A model generated the notes under the pieces. It did no database searches, had not been told where the DNA came from, and was given only the letters and a program-made list of their open reading frames with translations. Shown piece after piece: positions 17,694 to 26,230 of a stretch of DNA of 64,000 nucleotides. Each line of letters opens with the position of its first letter. Within the stretch, counting starts at the first letter, position 1. The position numbers were made by a program, and so were the translations under genes. Origin of the DNA: Bog-756 sp963727955 (GTDB lineage: Bacteria > Actinomycetota > Acidimicrobiia > Acidimicrobiales > RAAP-2); contig CAVSII010000003.1 in assembly GCA_963727955.1 (NCBI GenBank), positions 248,001 through 312,000 of the forward strand, read 5' to 3'.

Positions 17694-18053
17694 ATGACTA
17701 GCACTATGATTGATGTCAAGATCGACCGAACCGAGACGATGGCGCTTCACGACCAGGTCGCTGCCGAGATTCGACGGGCCATCGCTGACGGTGAAGCAGG
17801 CCCGGGTGAGCGTCTACCGCTTGCGAAAGACCTGGCCGCAGTTCTCGGGGTCAACAAGAACACCGTGCTACGTGCCTTGCGAATCCTCCGAGCTGAGGGA
17901 CTGCTCGACTTTCAGCGTGGCAGGGGGATCACGGTAGCGGGGACGCCCGAGCGCAGTGCCGTGGTCAAGCGCATCCGTGACCTCGTCGAGTATTGCCGGA
18001 TTCAGGGCTACCGCCCTGACGAGGTAATCCAAATAATTGAGCGGCTGTCCTGA
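17694..18053 (+). CDS. GntR-family regulator, YtrA-like
   Basis: 119 residues: an N-terminal winged helix-turn-helix (LHDQVAAEIRRAIADGEAGP, then RLPLAKDLAAVLGVNKNTVL, then ALRILRAEGLLDFQRGRGI) and only about 40 further residues. This short form is typical of the YtrA subfamily, which usually controls adjacent ABC transporters. No transporter is adjacent here. The start could be ATG 17694 or 17706. The nearest divergent gene encodes the small membrane protein, whose start is nine bases away, so both could share control sequence. Confidence 0.85.
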   Translation: MTSTMIDVKIDRTETMALHDQVAAEIRRAIADGEAGPGERLPLAKDLAAVLGVNKNTVLRALRILRAEGLLDFQRGRGITVAGTPERSAVVKRIRDLVEYCRIQGYRPDEVIQIIERLS

Positions 18054-18120
18054 TCAAGCAGCAATCCCACTGCCGGTGGTTGGGGCGCCTGGGCGCAGGC
18101 ATGATTCTCCGTGGAGTCTG

Positions 18121-18139
18121 TTGCAACTTTGAGTTGCAA
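18121..18139. promoter_or_regulatory. Inverted repeat TTGCAACT-TTG-AGTTGCAA
   Basis: Perfect 8-bp arms with a 3-bp spacer between the GntR gene (ends 18053) and the convergent TetR gene (ends 18261). No T-tract follows, so it fits an operator or processed hairpin better than an intrinsic terminator. No function is assigned. Confidence 0.35.
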
Positions 18140-18260
18140 TGTTGGGCTGAGTGCCTAATACCTACTTGCGGGCGGCGGATTCCCAACACCCGATGACCGT
18201 GCCCTAGCGTCTCGCCATGCGGGGGCTCAGGGCATGGTGCATCGGCGCAATCGGCCCGCC

Positions 18261-19091
18261 TCAGTGGCGGCGTAGATCCTCGCTGTCCGCGACGTCCCTG
18301 GGCTCTGGTTGCCATTCGGGGTCGATCTCGAAGAACTGGTGTACAAGCGCCTCGAGCCCGAGGGCGAATAGCGTCCAGTCCTCGTTCTCCCCGTTTGGCC
18401 CGGTCGGCCGGGTGACGAACTCGATCTTGCCGTTGATGTGGTGGCGGAGGGAGAATCCCTGGTCCAACGCAGCGAGCACCATCACGAACTCTGACATCTC
18501 CGAATCAGCCCGGATCCGCAATCCAAGGAGGGCTGCCAATGCGGCGAAGCTCTCCTCCCACATCTTGGTGAACGACGTGTATCCCTCGCGGAGGGGCAGC
18601 AAGATCCGTTCCCGCTGTTCTGCGTGTGAGGTCGTAATGGCCGTCGCCACCACATGCATCCAGAGCGGATAGTTGGGCGACTCGGCCGTGGCGATGCTGT
18701 TGGCCTGACCGCCTACTCGGCACACCTGTTGCACGAGCCGGGCTCGTGACCCCGAATTCGAAAGGACAGCTTCGTCTAGAAGAGGTCCGAGGGCATCGAA
18801 GATGAGGGCGAGCTCCGGCCGAGACTGGTCGTTCGCCACTGCCACAAGGACGTCGGCTTGGAACTCGGCCTGGTTCTCCCAGATTCGCTTGATGACGGAG
18901 CCGTTGGTTACATGGATGCCCGTGCGCACCTGGACCCGGTCGCAGACGCGCTTGAAAGTGATATTCACGGATCCGGTTTGAAGACCTTCCTCACGCAGAA
19001 TATCGAGTGCCGCCTCGAGGAGCATCGAGCGCAGTTCCGCCCGGGCCAGGCGTGGCCTGCTCCCCCGGCCCCCCGTGCGAATTTCCGCCAT
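18261..19091 (-). CDS. TetR-family transcriptional regulator
   Basis: 276 residues, longer than the usual ~200. The N-terminal helix-turn-helix region is RSMLLEAALDILREEGLQTG, then SVNITFKRVCDRVQVRTG, then IHVTNGSVIKRIWENQAEFQ, with the spacing of the TetR DNA-binding domain. The insertion within the HTH segment is larger than normal. The C-terminal ligand domain is all-helical and not assignable. Start ATG at 19091. The 225 bases upstream contain no gene and no obvious palindromic operator. Confidence 0.75.
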   Translation of the reverse strand: MAEIRTGGRGSRPRLARAELRSMLLEAALDILREEGLQTGSVNITFKRVCDRVQVRTGIHVTNGSVIKRIWENQAEFQADVLVAVANDQSRPELALIFDALGPLLDEAVLSNSGSRARLVQQVCRVGGQANSIATAESPNYPLWMHVVATAITTSHAEQRERILLPLREGYTSFTKMWEESFAALAALLGLRIRADSEMSEFVMVLAALDQGFSLRHHINGKIEFVTRPTGPNGENEDWTLFALGLEALVHQFFEIDPEWQPEPRDVADSEDLRRH

Positions 19092-19284
19092 TGTGACCCA
19101 CTGTATCCAAGTCGAGACAGGCTGGGCAGCCCGTAGGGGTCACCGTGGTGGCCCACTACGCCGAATCCTTCTACGTTGAACCCGGTGAGTATTTCCGGTT
19201 CGTCCACAGCGGTGTAGGTCATGCCTAGGCACGGCAAGTGGGCTGGCAATGAACGCCGCAGCCACGAGGAGCACTCGGAAGTGG

Positions 19285-19314
19285 CGCGGGCAGGGTGCAG
19301 TCACCCTGCCCGCG
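19285..19314 (-). terminator. 13-bp perfect stem-loop downstream of the secreted-protein gene
   Basis: CGCGGGCAGGGTG (19285-19297) pairs with CACCCTGCCCGCG (19302-19314) around a 4-base loop. It begins six bases past the stop of the gene at 19320. The stem is very stable but lacks a T-run, a form often seen at actinobacterial gene ends. Confidence 0.6.
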
Positions 19315-19319
19315 TGACG

Positions 19320-19964
19320 TCAGACCGAGAAGCTAGAGCCGACCCCGAAGGTGTAGGCAGCGTAAGGGCCCCAGGTCGCCGAGCACGCTCCGACAATGTT
19401 GGTCACCATAGCTAGAACCGCAGGAGGCAGGGGTGCTGAGAACGAGCCGGTGGCGGCAATGGTGGCTCCAGAGGGCAACGTGATGGTGTCGGTCGCTCCC
19501 ACGGTGACAGCCGGACCCCCGGAAGTGAAGGTCAGTACCGTTGGAGCGATGGCCATTGAGGCGATCCACTTGATCTTCATCTTGATGGTCCCGACTGCAT
19601 CGGTCGTCGAGAACACCGAGCACGAGTTGGCGTTCAGGGGTCCGCTGTAAAAGCCAGCACCTTTGAAGGTCGCGCTGTAGATGGTGATGGGAGTGAGCGA
19701 ACCCGTAGAATTCGGAACGCTAGTCGTACCGGAACAGCCTCCCGACGTCGGGGCGGCGCCCTTGAACGTCGTCTTCACAGCGGTGACATGGGTCCCAGCG
19801 GGGGTCAGCTTGGGGGCGAACTTTCCCGTACCGGTGACGGTGCACGACACCGAGCCCACCGCTTTGGGCAGCGGCATTGCGGATGCAGTACCACCCGCAA
19901 TCACCACACCGCCTAACGAAAGCAGCACGACCACAGCAGCCCCCACCAGCTTGTTCCGATCCAT
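19320..19964 (-). CDS. Exported protein of unknown function
   Basis: 214 residues. A clear Sec signal peptide (KLVGAAVVVLLSLGGVVIAG, then GTASAMP, cleavage after ASA) leads into a Thr/Gly/Ala-rich beta-type domain with cysteines in VSCTVTG, GGCSGT, NSCSVF and GACSATW. These could form disulfides outside the cell. I do not recognise the family. The GGAGGTGA before ATG 19964 is an exceptionally good Shine-Dalgarno, suggesting high expression. Confidence 0.75.
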   Translation of the reverse strand: MDRNKLVGAAVVVLLSLGGVVIAGGTASAMPLPKAVGSVSCTVTGTGKFAPKLTPAGTHVTAVKTTFKGAAPTSGGCSGTTSVPNSTGSLTPITIYSATFKGAGFYSGPLNANSCSVFSTTDAVGTIKMKIKWIASMAIAPTVLTFTSGGPAVTVGATDTITLPSGATIAATGSFSAPLPPAVLAMVTNIVGACSATWGPYAAYTFGVGSSFSV

Positions 19965-20318
19965 CTGTCACCTCCATAGTCGAGGCATCACGCCCGTTGA
20001 GGGTCGACGCCGCCTAGTTGGAACCCCCGCCCCACTTCCACCCCTCCAACAGGTGTAGTCAGTAGCGGCTCCCCGACTCAGATGCTCGTGCCAGCCCCGA
20101 CCGCTGGGATGAACATCCTTCAAGGGCGGTTGATGGGCAGTGCGCTGACCGCTAGCACCTATCGCTTCTGAACAAAGATAACGCGACCCTCAGCCGGCGA
20201 TAATTGATACCCGGCCAATGGTCACCCGTTCCTATCGGGTCTCATCGGCGATTCCGGCAAGGAGGCTTCCGATTTGTTCCACTGAAGCCCGGCCGTGAGT
20301 CCGCTGCTCAATGGCGCG
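19965..20318. other. 354-bp intergenic region
   Basis: No reading frame, RNA gene or strong hairpin was recognised. It should hold the promoter of the exported-protein gene (minus strand) and the 3' end of the sigma/membrane operon. Confidence 0.5.
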
Positions 20319-20999
20319 TCAGTAGGCGCTTCCATAGGCACCGCTCGTGCCGAAGAACTTGTTGAGCGCAGTTGCGTCCGTGGTTAGCTCAGCTGCCTGG
20401 GTAGCGTCGAGCCCGGCCCCTCCGTACACGGTGGCCATCTGCCTCAGCTCGGTGACGGCGGTGGTGTACCCGGACGTGTCCCCGCTCCCGGAGTTGACGG
20501 CGTTGGCCAGGTCGGAGGCTGCTTGGAGCAAATAGGTGGATCCCTGAAAGGTAGGTACATGAGTCCCCGCTTCCCATGAGGCCAGAGCCGCCGTGTAGCC
20601 AGCCGGTCGAACGGGAGCAGTAGTCGATGTCGGTGGGATCGTCGTTGTTGGCACCGGTTCCGGCACTGTGGTTGTGGGTGGCGTCGTCGTGGACGTTGAC
20701 GTCGTTATCCGCTTGTGGGGCTTCGTTCCCTGATGGTGCAAACCGACTGTGACGACGGCAACGACCAGAAGGACGACGCAAGTGGCCAAGGCAAGGATCT
20801 TCACATCCATCCACGGCGGGCGCTGAGGTGGGCCACCCTCGTCGTTGGCACTGGGTTGTGGTTGGGAAGGCCACGCCTCGGTGGAGGGGGCAGAGCTCGG
20901 GTGCTCCGCCTTCCGCGGTCGCTCGGAGTTGGTCAGCGGTGTCGACATCGCCAGCTCGTCCAGCGCACGACGCAACCGACCTTCGAGGGGATCCGTCAT
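20319..20999 (-). CDS. Single-pass membrane protein paired with an ECF sigma factor
   Basis: 226 residues: a hydrophilic cytoplasmic N-terminus (MTDPLEGRLRRALDELAMST), a membrane helix at about 68-88 (ILALATCVVLLVVAVVTVGL), a Thr/Pro-rich wall-spanning linker (TTTPPTTTVPEPVPTTT), and an Ala/Thr-rich outer domain of about 95 residues. The gene overlaps the sigma gene stop by four bases. An anti-sigma or sensor role is inferred from this coupling and topology; there is no recognisable ZAS or ASD motif. Confidence 0.7.
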   Translation of the reverse strand: MTDPLEGRLRRALDELAMSTPLTNSERPRKAEHPSSAPSTEAWPSQPQPSANDEGGPPQRPPWMDVKILALATCVVLLVVAVVTVGLHHQGTKPHKRITTSTSTTTPPTTTVPEPVPTTTIPPTSTTAPVRPAGYTAALASWEAGTHVPTFQGSTYLLQAASDLANAVNSGSGDTSGYTTAVTELRQMATVYGGAGLDATQAAELTTDATALNKFFGTSGAYGSAY

Positions 21000-21568
21000 G
21001 ACGGTTCGACCTCCCTCCTCAGGTGAGCCAACCCACGCGACGCGAGGGCTTTCACGGTTCCGGGACGGCAGCGCAGCGCTTCCGCGATGTCAGCTTCCGT
21101 CCAGTCAGCCCAGTAGCGGAGAACCAGGACTGCCCGCTGGCGGTAGGGCAGCCGAAGAAGGACGTCCATCATCTCCATGGCATCCATCGAGAGGGGCGGG
21201 CGGGACTCCGTCCTCAGTCCGAGACCCTGTTCGCGATGCCGTCTCCGTTCGCGGTCGCGGCAAAGGTTGACGACCGTTGTCCGCAGGTAGCCACCAGGTG
21301 CATTTATTCCAACCAGACGACCATGGACGCGAAGGAAAGCCTCTTGCACGATGTCCTCTGCGGCACCAGGATCTCCCGTGAGTGCATGGGCCAGACGAAC
21401 CATTCCGGGATACTCGCTCCGGTAGAAGACAATGAATGGATCGACGTCACCGTCTCCGGGGCTGACGCTCTGATCTAATGTCTGGTCCACACCTACTCCA
21501 ACGACCGGGAGTGTGATTTGGTTGCAGGCACCCTTGTCATCCCTGGACTGGTCGAAGAGCCCAAGCAC
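20996..21568 (-). CDS. ECF sigma factor, SigE/SigM-like
   Basis: 190 residues. Region 2: FIVFYRSEYPGMVRLAHALT followed by GDPGAAEDIVQEAFLRVHGR. Region 4: RLPYRQRAVLVLRYWADWTE followed by ADIAEALRCRPGTVKALASRGLAHLRR. The short linker and FxxFYRxEYPxMVRLA start are typical of the actinobacterial SigE-family group. The true start may be internal, since the first ~40 residues are not conserved. It is co-transcribed with the membrane partner gene at 20319. Confidence 0.88.
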   Translation of the reverse strand: MLGLFDQSRDDKGACNQITLPVVGVGVDQTLDQSVSPGDGDVDPFIVFYRSEYPGMVRLAHALTGDPGAAEDIVQEAFLRVHGRLVGINAPGGYLRTTVVNLCRDRERRRHREQGLGLRTESRPPLSMDAMEMMDVLLRLPYRQRAVLVLRYWADWTEADIAEALRCRPGTVKALASRGLAHLRREVEPS

Positions 21569-21800
21569 TCAGTGGCGAAGAGTCTAAGGACATGTGGACG
21601 TTAGATCTGTTCTAGAAAAGCAAGAACACGGGGGAGTTACCTGTCGTTAACTGAGGCGAAAGGGGGCTTCGCTCTCATCCTCGATACCCTGGATCCTCCC
21701 TGTTAAGGCCCGTGCCAGCTGAATCTCCCCATGATGGGCAAAGGGCTTGGGAGCACACCCTCCCTTGTCGGACCTGCATCCGAGGAGTACCGGCCGGATG
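21569..21800. other. Intergenic region between the sigma gene and the intron remnant
   Basis: It contains the presumed promoter region of the minus-strand sigma operon. A 7-bp inverted repeat (GCATCCG at about 21777, CGGATGC at about 21796) lies just beyond the intron remnant's 3' end. No gene seen. Confidence 0.4.
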
Positions 21801-21809
21801 CCTAGCCCA

Positions 21810-22080
21810 AGGGCGGGGCGAGGGCCGGGGGAATTTCACCCCCCGGTTCTCTCAGAACCGGACGTGAGCCTCTCGACTCATCCGGCTCCCATCATCCAGC
21901 GTGACGGCCGTATACCGAGCCGCCAGTGAGCGAAGACAGTCGGATCACGTCGAGCGACGCTCTGCAACCATCTCGCTGCCCCGGAGGTGGTGATGATGCA
22001 ACCGCTTGTACTTCCGTGAAGCCCAACGAGCGAGGCGCTCGAAGCTGGGCGCGTTTCGAGTGTGTCCCCCTGATGACCGA
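21810..22080 (-). mobile_element. Group II intron 3' remnant (domains V and VI plus degraded maturase C-terminus)
   Basis: On the minus strand, 21888-21855 begins GAGCCGGATGAG and ends CACGTCCGGTTC, the 34-nt group II domain V hairpin. Downstream, CCGGGGG/CCCCCGG arms (21846-21840 and 21831-21825) form a domain VI-like stem containing GTGAAATT. Upstream in the same orientation are maturase C-terminal pieces in two frames: RLARWASRKYKRL, then after a frameshift WLQSVARRDPTVFAHWRLG. The reverse-transcriptase core, X domain body and domains I-III are missing. This is a dead 5'-truncated intron copy, not a functional element. Confidence 0.75.
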
Positions 22081-22285
22081 GGCAAGGGACGTTCGATTCC
22101 CACGTTCCAATCTGGTCAATGACTCCGACGATCGTGTCTGTCCGCAGCATGTCACGAGCCAGGCGTTCACGGAGGGCTCTCGGGACATTGGTCTGTGGAA
22201 CGGGAGCCCTTGGGCAAGGGGAGGGAGTCTTACATATAGTTCTGAGGGTTGGCGGACGCGCTGCCGACAAAGGAGGCGGCATTCC

Positions 22286-22897
22286 GTGAAGTTCAGATCG
22301 ATGATCCTTGGATTTGCAATCTGCTCTGTACTCGCTGCCAGTGTGGCGTTCGGAGTAACACAGGCATCCGCTGGTGGCCCGGCTGTGACGTATTACGCCT
22401 GTCTGAAGGCCGGGAAGCTAACCCAAGTGGGAACAAGCTCCCCAACTTGTCGGTCGGGAGCCACCTCCATCTCCTGGAACTCGCAAGGCCCTGAGGGCCC
22501 GGTGGGACCAGGAACACAGACTTACAACTGGAGCGCTAGCGTGCCAGCTGGAGCGTCTACGACTGTCTATACGACTGGCAATACCGAGCTTCCAAGCGGT
22601 TCGACCGTGGCGGCCACATCGGCGCTGCTTACCGGCAACTTCAGCCCCTGCGTCCATGGCGGGAGCGCCGCCTTCTACAGCTCCAACGGGGCCGGCACTC
22701 CTGCGTACTGGTCAGTCGGGACGAACGTCACCAACCAGCCACCCACCAGTTCGACTCCAGAAACGCTGAGCGCTCAAAGCCCGATGGTGGTAGTAGGACA
22801 GACCTGCATTGGTTCTGCGGGGTTGCCCATTCCGTTCCCCGCATTCAGTTTCAATATCACCTTTACTGTGACACCTGGCGTCACGCCCTATAGCTGA
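22286..22897 (+). CDS. Exported protein with short collagen-like linker
   Basis: 203 residues from GTG 22286, which has AGGAGG at 22271-22276. The open frame extends to 21926 but runs antisense through the intron remnant, so the late start is preferred. A signal peptide (MILGFAICSVLAASVAFG, cleavage near ASA) precedes YYACLKAGKLTQVG, then CRSGATSISWNSQGPEGPVG. This CxNxxG...ISWNxxGPxGPxG block is common at the start of actinobacterial collagen-like surface proteins. The remaining ~130 residues are a Ser/Thr-rich beta-type domain with two further cysteines. Function unknown. Confidence 0.7.
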   Translation: MKFRSMILGFAICSVLAASVAFGVTQASAGGPAVTYYACLKAGKLTQVGTSSPTCRSGATSISWNSQGPEGPVGPGTQTYNWSASVPAGASTTVYTTGNTELPSGSTVAATSALLTGNFSPCVHGGSAAFYSSNGAGTPAYWSVGTNVTNQPPTSSTPETLSAQSPMVVVGQTCIGSAGLPIPFPAFSFNITFTVTPGVTPYS

Positions 22898-23044
22898 ACG
22901 CAAGCCAGAGCGACCGAACGATTGGCCCGACCACCTGTTGGTGTCCTAACCGACCGAACGGAGATCGCCACAGGTGCAAAACCACCACCAGAGGCAAAGC
23001 CATAACTCGACGATGCCCACTCGGATTCGATCATGGGCAGTTCG
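22898..23044. other. Short intergenic segment
   Basis: No gene recognised. The decamer CGACCGAACG occurs twice (about 22910 and 22951). Confidence 0.4.
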
Positions 23045-23292
23045 CTGGCCGCGAGTCACTGGTGGCGAGCGACGGAGGTGTCTTTACTTTCTCCGCTCCA
23101 TTCCTCGGCTCGACCGGCGGCGTACATCTCAACGCTCCGGTGGTCGCCTCGACCGCCCGCGACGATCACCTCGGCTATTGGCTGGTCGCTGCTGACGGCG
23201 GCGTGTTCGCGTATGGGTCAGGGCCGTTCATCGGCTCGATGGGAAGGTCTCACCTGAACGGACCCGTTGTTGCCGCGGACTCTTTCGGGTGA
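23045..23292 (+). pseudogene. Relic of a DGG-repeat beta-propeller protein
   Basis: About 75 residues show two tandem propeller-type repeats: VASDGGVFTFSAPFLGSTGG with VHLNAPVV, then YWLVAADGGVFAYGSGPFIG with SHLNGPVVA. Long arrays of this repeat occur in exported proteins of Acidimicrobiia (recalled, not searched). Here only two units remain, without signal peptide, plausible start or C-terminus. It is interpreted as a gene fragment next to the intron remnant. Confidence 0.6.
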
Positions 23293-23725
23293 GCGCCGAG
23301 ACGGCGGTCCGGATCCCTCGCCCATAGGCGCCACGCGGGACGCTTCATCGAGGAATCGCGTTATTGGGACGAACCGGGTCACCTCGACGATCGCAGACCT
23401 CCAACGAACCGGCCGATGGTGCGTCAACTTCAGCCCGAACGTCAACCCGCTCACCCTCGAACGTCACCCTTCCTCGTCAGACCACTGGTCGGCTGTCATG
23501 TGCCAGAGGGACAAGCCGAAGTCGGGCTCACCCCTCAGGTACGGTCTCACCGACGCGACAGGACGACGTGCGTTCGTCAATCCAGAGCTCGAGCAGCTCC
23601 CAGACAGTGCCCGTGCCGGTCTCGCTCCTGCGCCGAAGGGTCAGTTCGCCGGCGACCCGTTCCGCTTCGCGCTTACCCCTGACCAGAACTGCGAGCAATC
23701 GGCTCCCACCAAAGGCGCCAGAACC
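23293..23725. other. 433-bp region without a convincing gene
   Basis: Overlapping open frames on both strands have no family resemblance and switch composition along their length. It is likely non-coding or decayed sequence following the propeller relic. Confidence 0.5.
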
Positions 23726-24877
23726 CTATCCGAGCAGCTTCTTGGCCATGACCACCCGCTGGATCTGGTTGGTGCCCTCGTAGATCTGGGTGATTTTGGC
23801 GTCGCGCATGAACCGCTCGACGGGAAAGTCCTTGGTATAGCCGTACCCACCGAACAACTGGACGGCATCGGTGGTAACGGCCATGGCCGTGTCCGAAGCG
23901 AAGCACTTGGCCATAGCCCCGATCATGGTCAGCGTTCCCTCCGGATCGTCGCCATCGACCAGGGAGCAGGCCCGGTAGATGAGCGTGCGGGCCGCCTCGG
24001 TGTGCATGGCCATATCAGCCAGCATGAAGCGCAGGCCTTGTAGATCGGCAATGGGCTTGCCGAAGGCGATGCGTTCCTTCATGTAGGCAGCAGCGGCATC
24101 GATGGCCCCTTGGGCGATACCCACCGCCTGGGCGCCGATGGTGGGTCGGCTCCGATCGAGGGTGTGCATGGCGATGGTGAACCCCATCCCTTCCTCGCCC
24201 ACCCGGTTGGCGATCGGGATCCGTAGGTCGTCGAAGGAGACCCCGGCTGTGGGGCTGCCGCGTAGCCCCATCTTGTCTTCGTGCGGCGCAACCTCGACCC
24301 CCCAGTCGGCTTCCACCACGAAGCAGGTGATGCCCCGCCTCCCCGCCTCCGGATCGGTGACGGCGAAGACCGTGTAAAGGTCGGAGATGCCGGCATTGGT
24401 GATCCAGTGCTTGGCGCCGGTGAGCCGGTAGTGGTCCCCGTCACGGATGGCCCGGGTCCGCATGGCAGCGACATCGCTGCCCGCATCCGCCTCCGACAGG
24501 CAGTAGCTGCCCTGCCACTGGCCCGAGGCCACCCGGGGAAGGTAGCGGCGTTTCAGCTCCTCGGAGCCCCAGTTCATGACGGGCAGCATGCTGAGCTTGG
24601 AGATGAGCATGGTCAGCGCCGTCGAAGCACACACCCGAGCCAGCTCCTCGGCCATGATGGCCTGGGTCACCATGTCGGCCCCGGCACCCCCGTAAGCCAC
24701 GGGAATGCCGAGCGAGGGCAACTCGAGCTCGACGCAGGCGTCGAACGATTTCTGAGGGAAAACCGCCTCCCTGTCAGCCTCGGCAGCATTGGGGGCGATA
24801 CGGTCATCGGCGAACCGACGAAGGCTGTCGCGGAACTGGCGGTGGGCGTCGGTCAGGTCGAAGGCAGGCGAATCCAT
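23726..24877 (-). CDS. Acyl-CoA dehydrogenase
   Basis: 383 residues, standard ACAD length. Signature 1 is CLSEADAGSDVAAMRTRA, signature 2 is QLFGGYGYTKDFPVERFMRD, and the catalytic base region is QIYEGTNQIQR, whose Glu abstracts the alpha proton. The enzyme oxidises acyl-CoA to 2-enoyl-CoA, passing electrons through FAD to electron-transfer flavoprotein. Chain length specificity cannot be read. Start ATG at 24877. It stands alone on the minus strand, with the next plus-strand gene 230 bases away. Confidence 0.95.
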   Translation of the reverse strand: MDSPAFDLTDAHRQFRDSLRRFADDRIAPNAAEADREAVFPQKSFDACVELELPSLGIPVAYGGAGADMVTQAIMAEELARVCASTALTMLISKLSMLPVMNWGSEELKRRYLPRVASGQWQGSYCLSEADAGSDVAAMRTRAIRDGDHYRLTGAKHWITNAGISDLYTVFAVTDPEAGRRGITCFVVEADWGVEVAPHEDKMGLRGSPTAGVSFDDLRIPIANRVGEEGMGFTIAMHTLDRSRPTIGAQAVGIAQGAIDAAAAYMKERIAFGKPIADLQGLRFMLADMAMHTEAARTLIYRACSLVDGDDPEGTLTMIGAMAKCFASDTAMAVTTDAVQLFGGYGYTKDFPVERFMRDAKITQIYEGTNQIQRVVMAKKLLG

Positions 24878-25110
24878 CCCCCCACGCTAGTCACGAGCCC
24901 GACGCCTCCCCGTGGCTTCTCCACACGGCACCCCCGACGACCAGGCACGACGGCCCTCGGACCGCAGACGTGCGTCCGCCCACCCCTGCTCATGATCGGT
25001 GCTCAAGGGAGGTCCCGAAGCTGTCGACATAAGGGCATCTGACTTTTTGCCGATCGACGGCTAACATTTATTTCATTCGAATGACCACGCAAAGTAGTGG
25101 AGGCAGCCGT

Positions 25111-25530
25111 ATGAGTGATAAACCCGAGGGGCCAGGCTGGTGGATTGCCAGTGACGGCAAGTGGTATCCGCCTGAACTGCACCCATCGGCGAAGAAAGAG
25201 GCTGCCGTGGCCACCGCACCTGATCGACGAAACCCGGAACCGCCGGCGGACGGCACCAACGGCCCGAAACGGTGGCAGGGTCAGGCGGATCGGCGGGTGG
25301 GACCCCAATTCCCCGATCTGTTCCAGAAGGCCATGGAGGGCTCGCATCTGGCTGACTCGGTGTCGGTCAAGTACGACGGTGCCGACGAACGCAATGGAAG
25401 GGCGCCATCGTCGCCGACCAAGTCGGGATCGGGCACCAAGCGTGGCGACGGGCAGTCGGTGGCGGCCGGAGTCACCGGCGCCACCATCGGGGCACCGACC
25501 GCCAAGCGCCGCTGGCGTAAGTCTCGCTGA
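25111..25530 (+). CDS. Small hydrophilic protein with WYPPE motif, unknown function
   Basis: 139 residues from ATG 25111, which has GGAGG about seven bases upstream; the frame opens at 25081. The N-terminal GPGWWIASDGKWYPPELHP resembles the short W-x-DPxGxxWYPPE-type motif seen at the N-terminus of many actinobacterial proteins. The rest is charged and disordered (Lys, Pro, Ser, Gly), ending KRRWRKSR. There is no membrane segment. It could bind nucleic acid or a membrane partner; no assignment is made. Confidence 0.65.
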   Translation: MSDKPEGPGWWIASDGKWYPPELHPSAKKEAAVATAPDRRNPEPPADGTNGPKRWQGQADRRVGPQFPDLFQKAMEGSHLADSVSVKYDGADERNGRAPSSPTKSGSGTKRGDGQSVAAGVTGATIGAPTAKRRWRKSR

Positions 25531-25635
25531 CCGCCGCGGGCAGCGGTCACCCACTGTTCAGCTGACGGAGGTCAGAGGCGCGGTGCGGGCCCGGGGTGAC
25601 TCAACCTCCGTATGGGCCTACCCACCTTCCAGTCG

Positions 25636-26157
25636 TCAGACCCGGTCAGGGACGACCAGCAACGAACGCCAGTCGTCCAAGCGTTCGGCCACCGCCTCAG
25701 GGGTGAGTCGCAGGGTCTCCTCACGCACACTGTCGGCGATGTCCCTCTGGGCCAGGTAGTGGTGGGACGCCGACCGGAACAACGGCCCACGCCAGATCAC
25801 CAGGTCGTCCGGCGCGCCACCCAGGAACCCCCACAGGGTGAAGGCGAAGGTCAGGTCGTAGATAGCCGGGGCTCGCCCGAACCGCGCACAACGCCGCATA
25901 CCCACCGCCGTGCAACCGGCTACGGCATCCTCGGCGGACTCGCCTGAGGACAGGATCAGCCGGTCCAGGAACCGGTGCGCCAACTTGAGGGCGAAGCCCT
26001 GATCGGGCCCGGGGCTGCCGAGCTGGGGACCGACCGGCCTTACCGCGCTCGTGAGTTCGGACGGACGCGACTGGGTCCAGATACTGGGCACCGTCAGCTG
26101 GTAGGCAGGTCGAACCTGATCGGCCTCCCCGATCGGCACGAAACTGGGCTGGGTCAC
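25636..26157 (-). CDS. Conserved hypothetical protein downstream of cimA
   Basis: About 173 residues from GTG 26157 (VTQPSFVPIGEADQVRPAYQ), chosen because GAGGAG lies about seven bases upstream. The frame runs to 26307 but overlaps the cimA 3' end. Contents include GFALKLAHRFLDRLILSSGE, then VAGCTAVGMRRCARFGRAPA, then LTFAFTLWGFLGGAPDDLVI. I do not recognise the family. It follows cimA on the same strand with about 70 bases between, so it may be the last gene of the leuB-ilvE-cimA transcript. Confidence 0.65.
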   Translation of the reverse strand: MTQPSFVPIGEADQVRPAYQLTVPSIWTQSRPSELTSAVRPVGPQLGSPGPDQGFALKLAHRFLDRLILSSGESAEDAVAGCTAVGMRRCARFGRAPAIYDLTFAFTLWGFLGGAPDDLVIWRGPLFRSASHHYLAQRDIADSVREETLRLTPEAVAERLDDWRSLLVVPDRV

Positions 26158-26230
26158 AGAAGAGCTCCTCGTTGTCGGTACAGGCTTGGCCGCGACCGAA
26201 CCCTCACCGTAGCCCCTGACCCGGACCTCA

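Noticed and set aside
21926..22285. N-terminal extension of the exported protein frame
   Set aside because: It is antisense to the intron maturase remnant; the GTG at 22286 has a strong AGGAGG.
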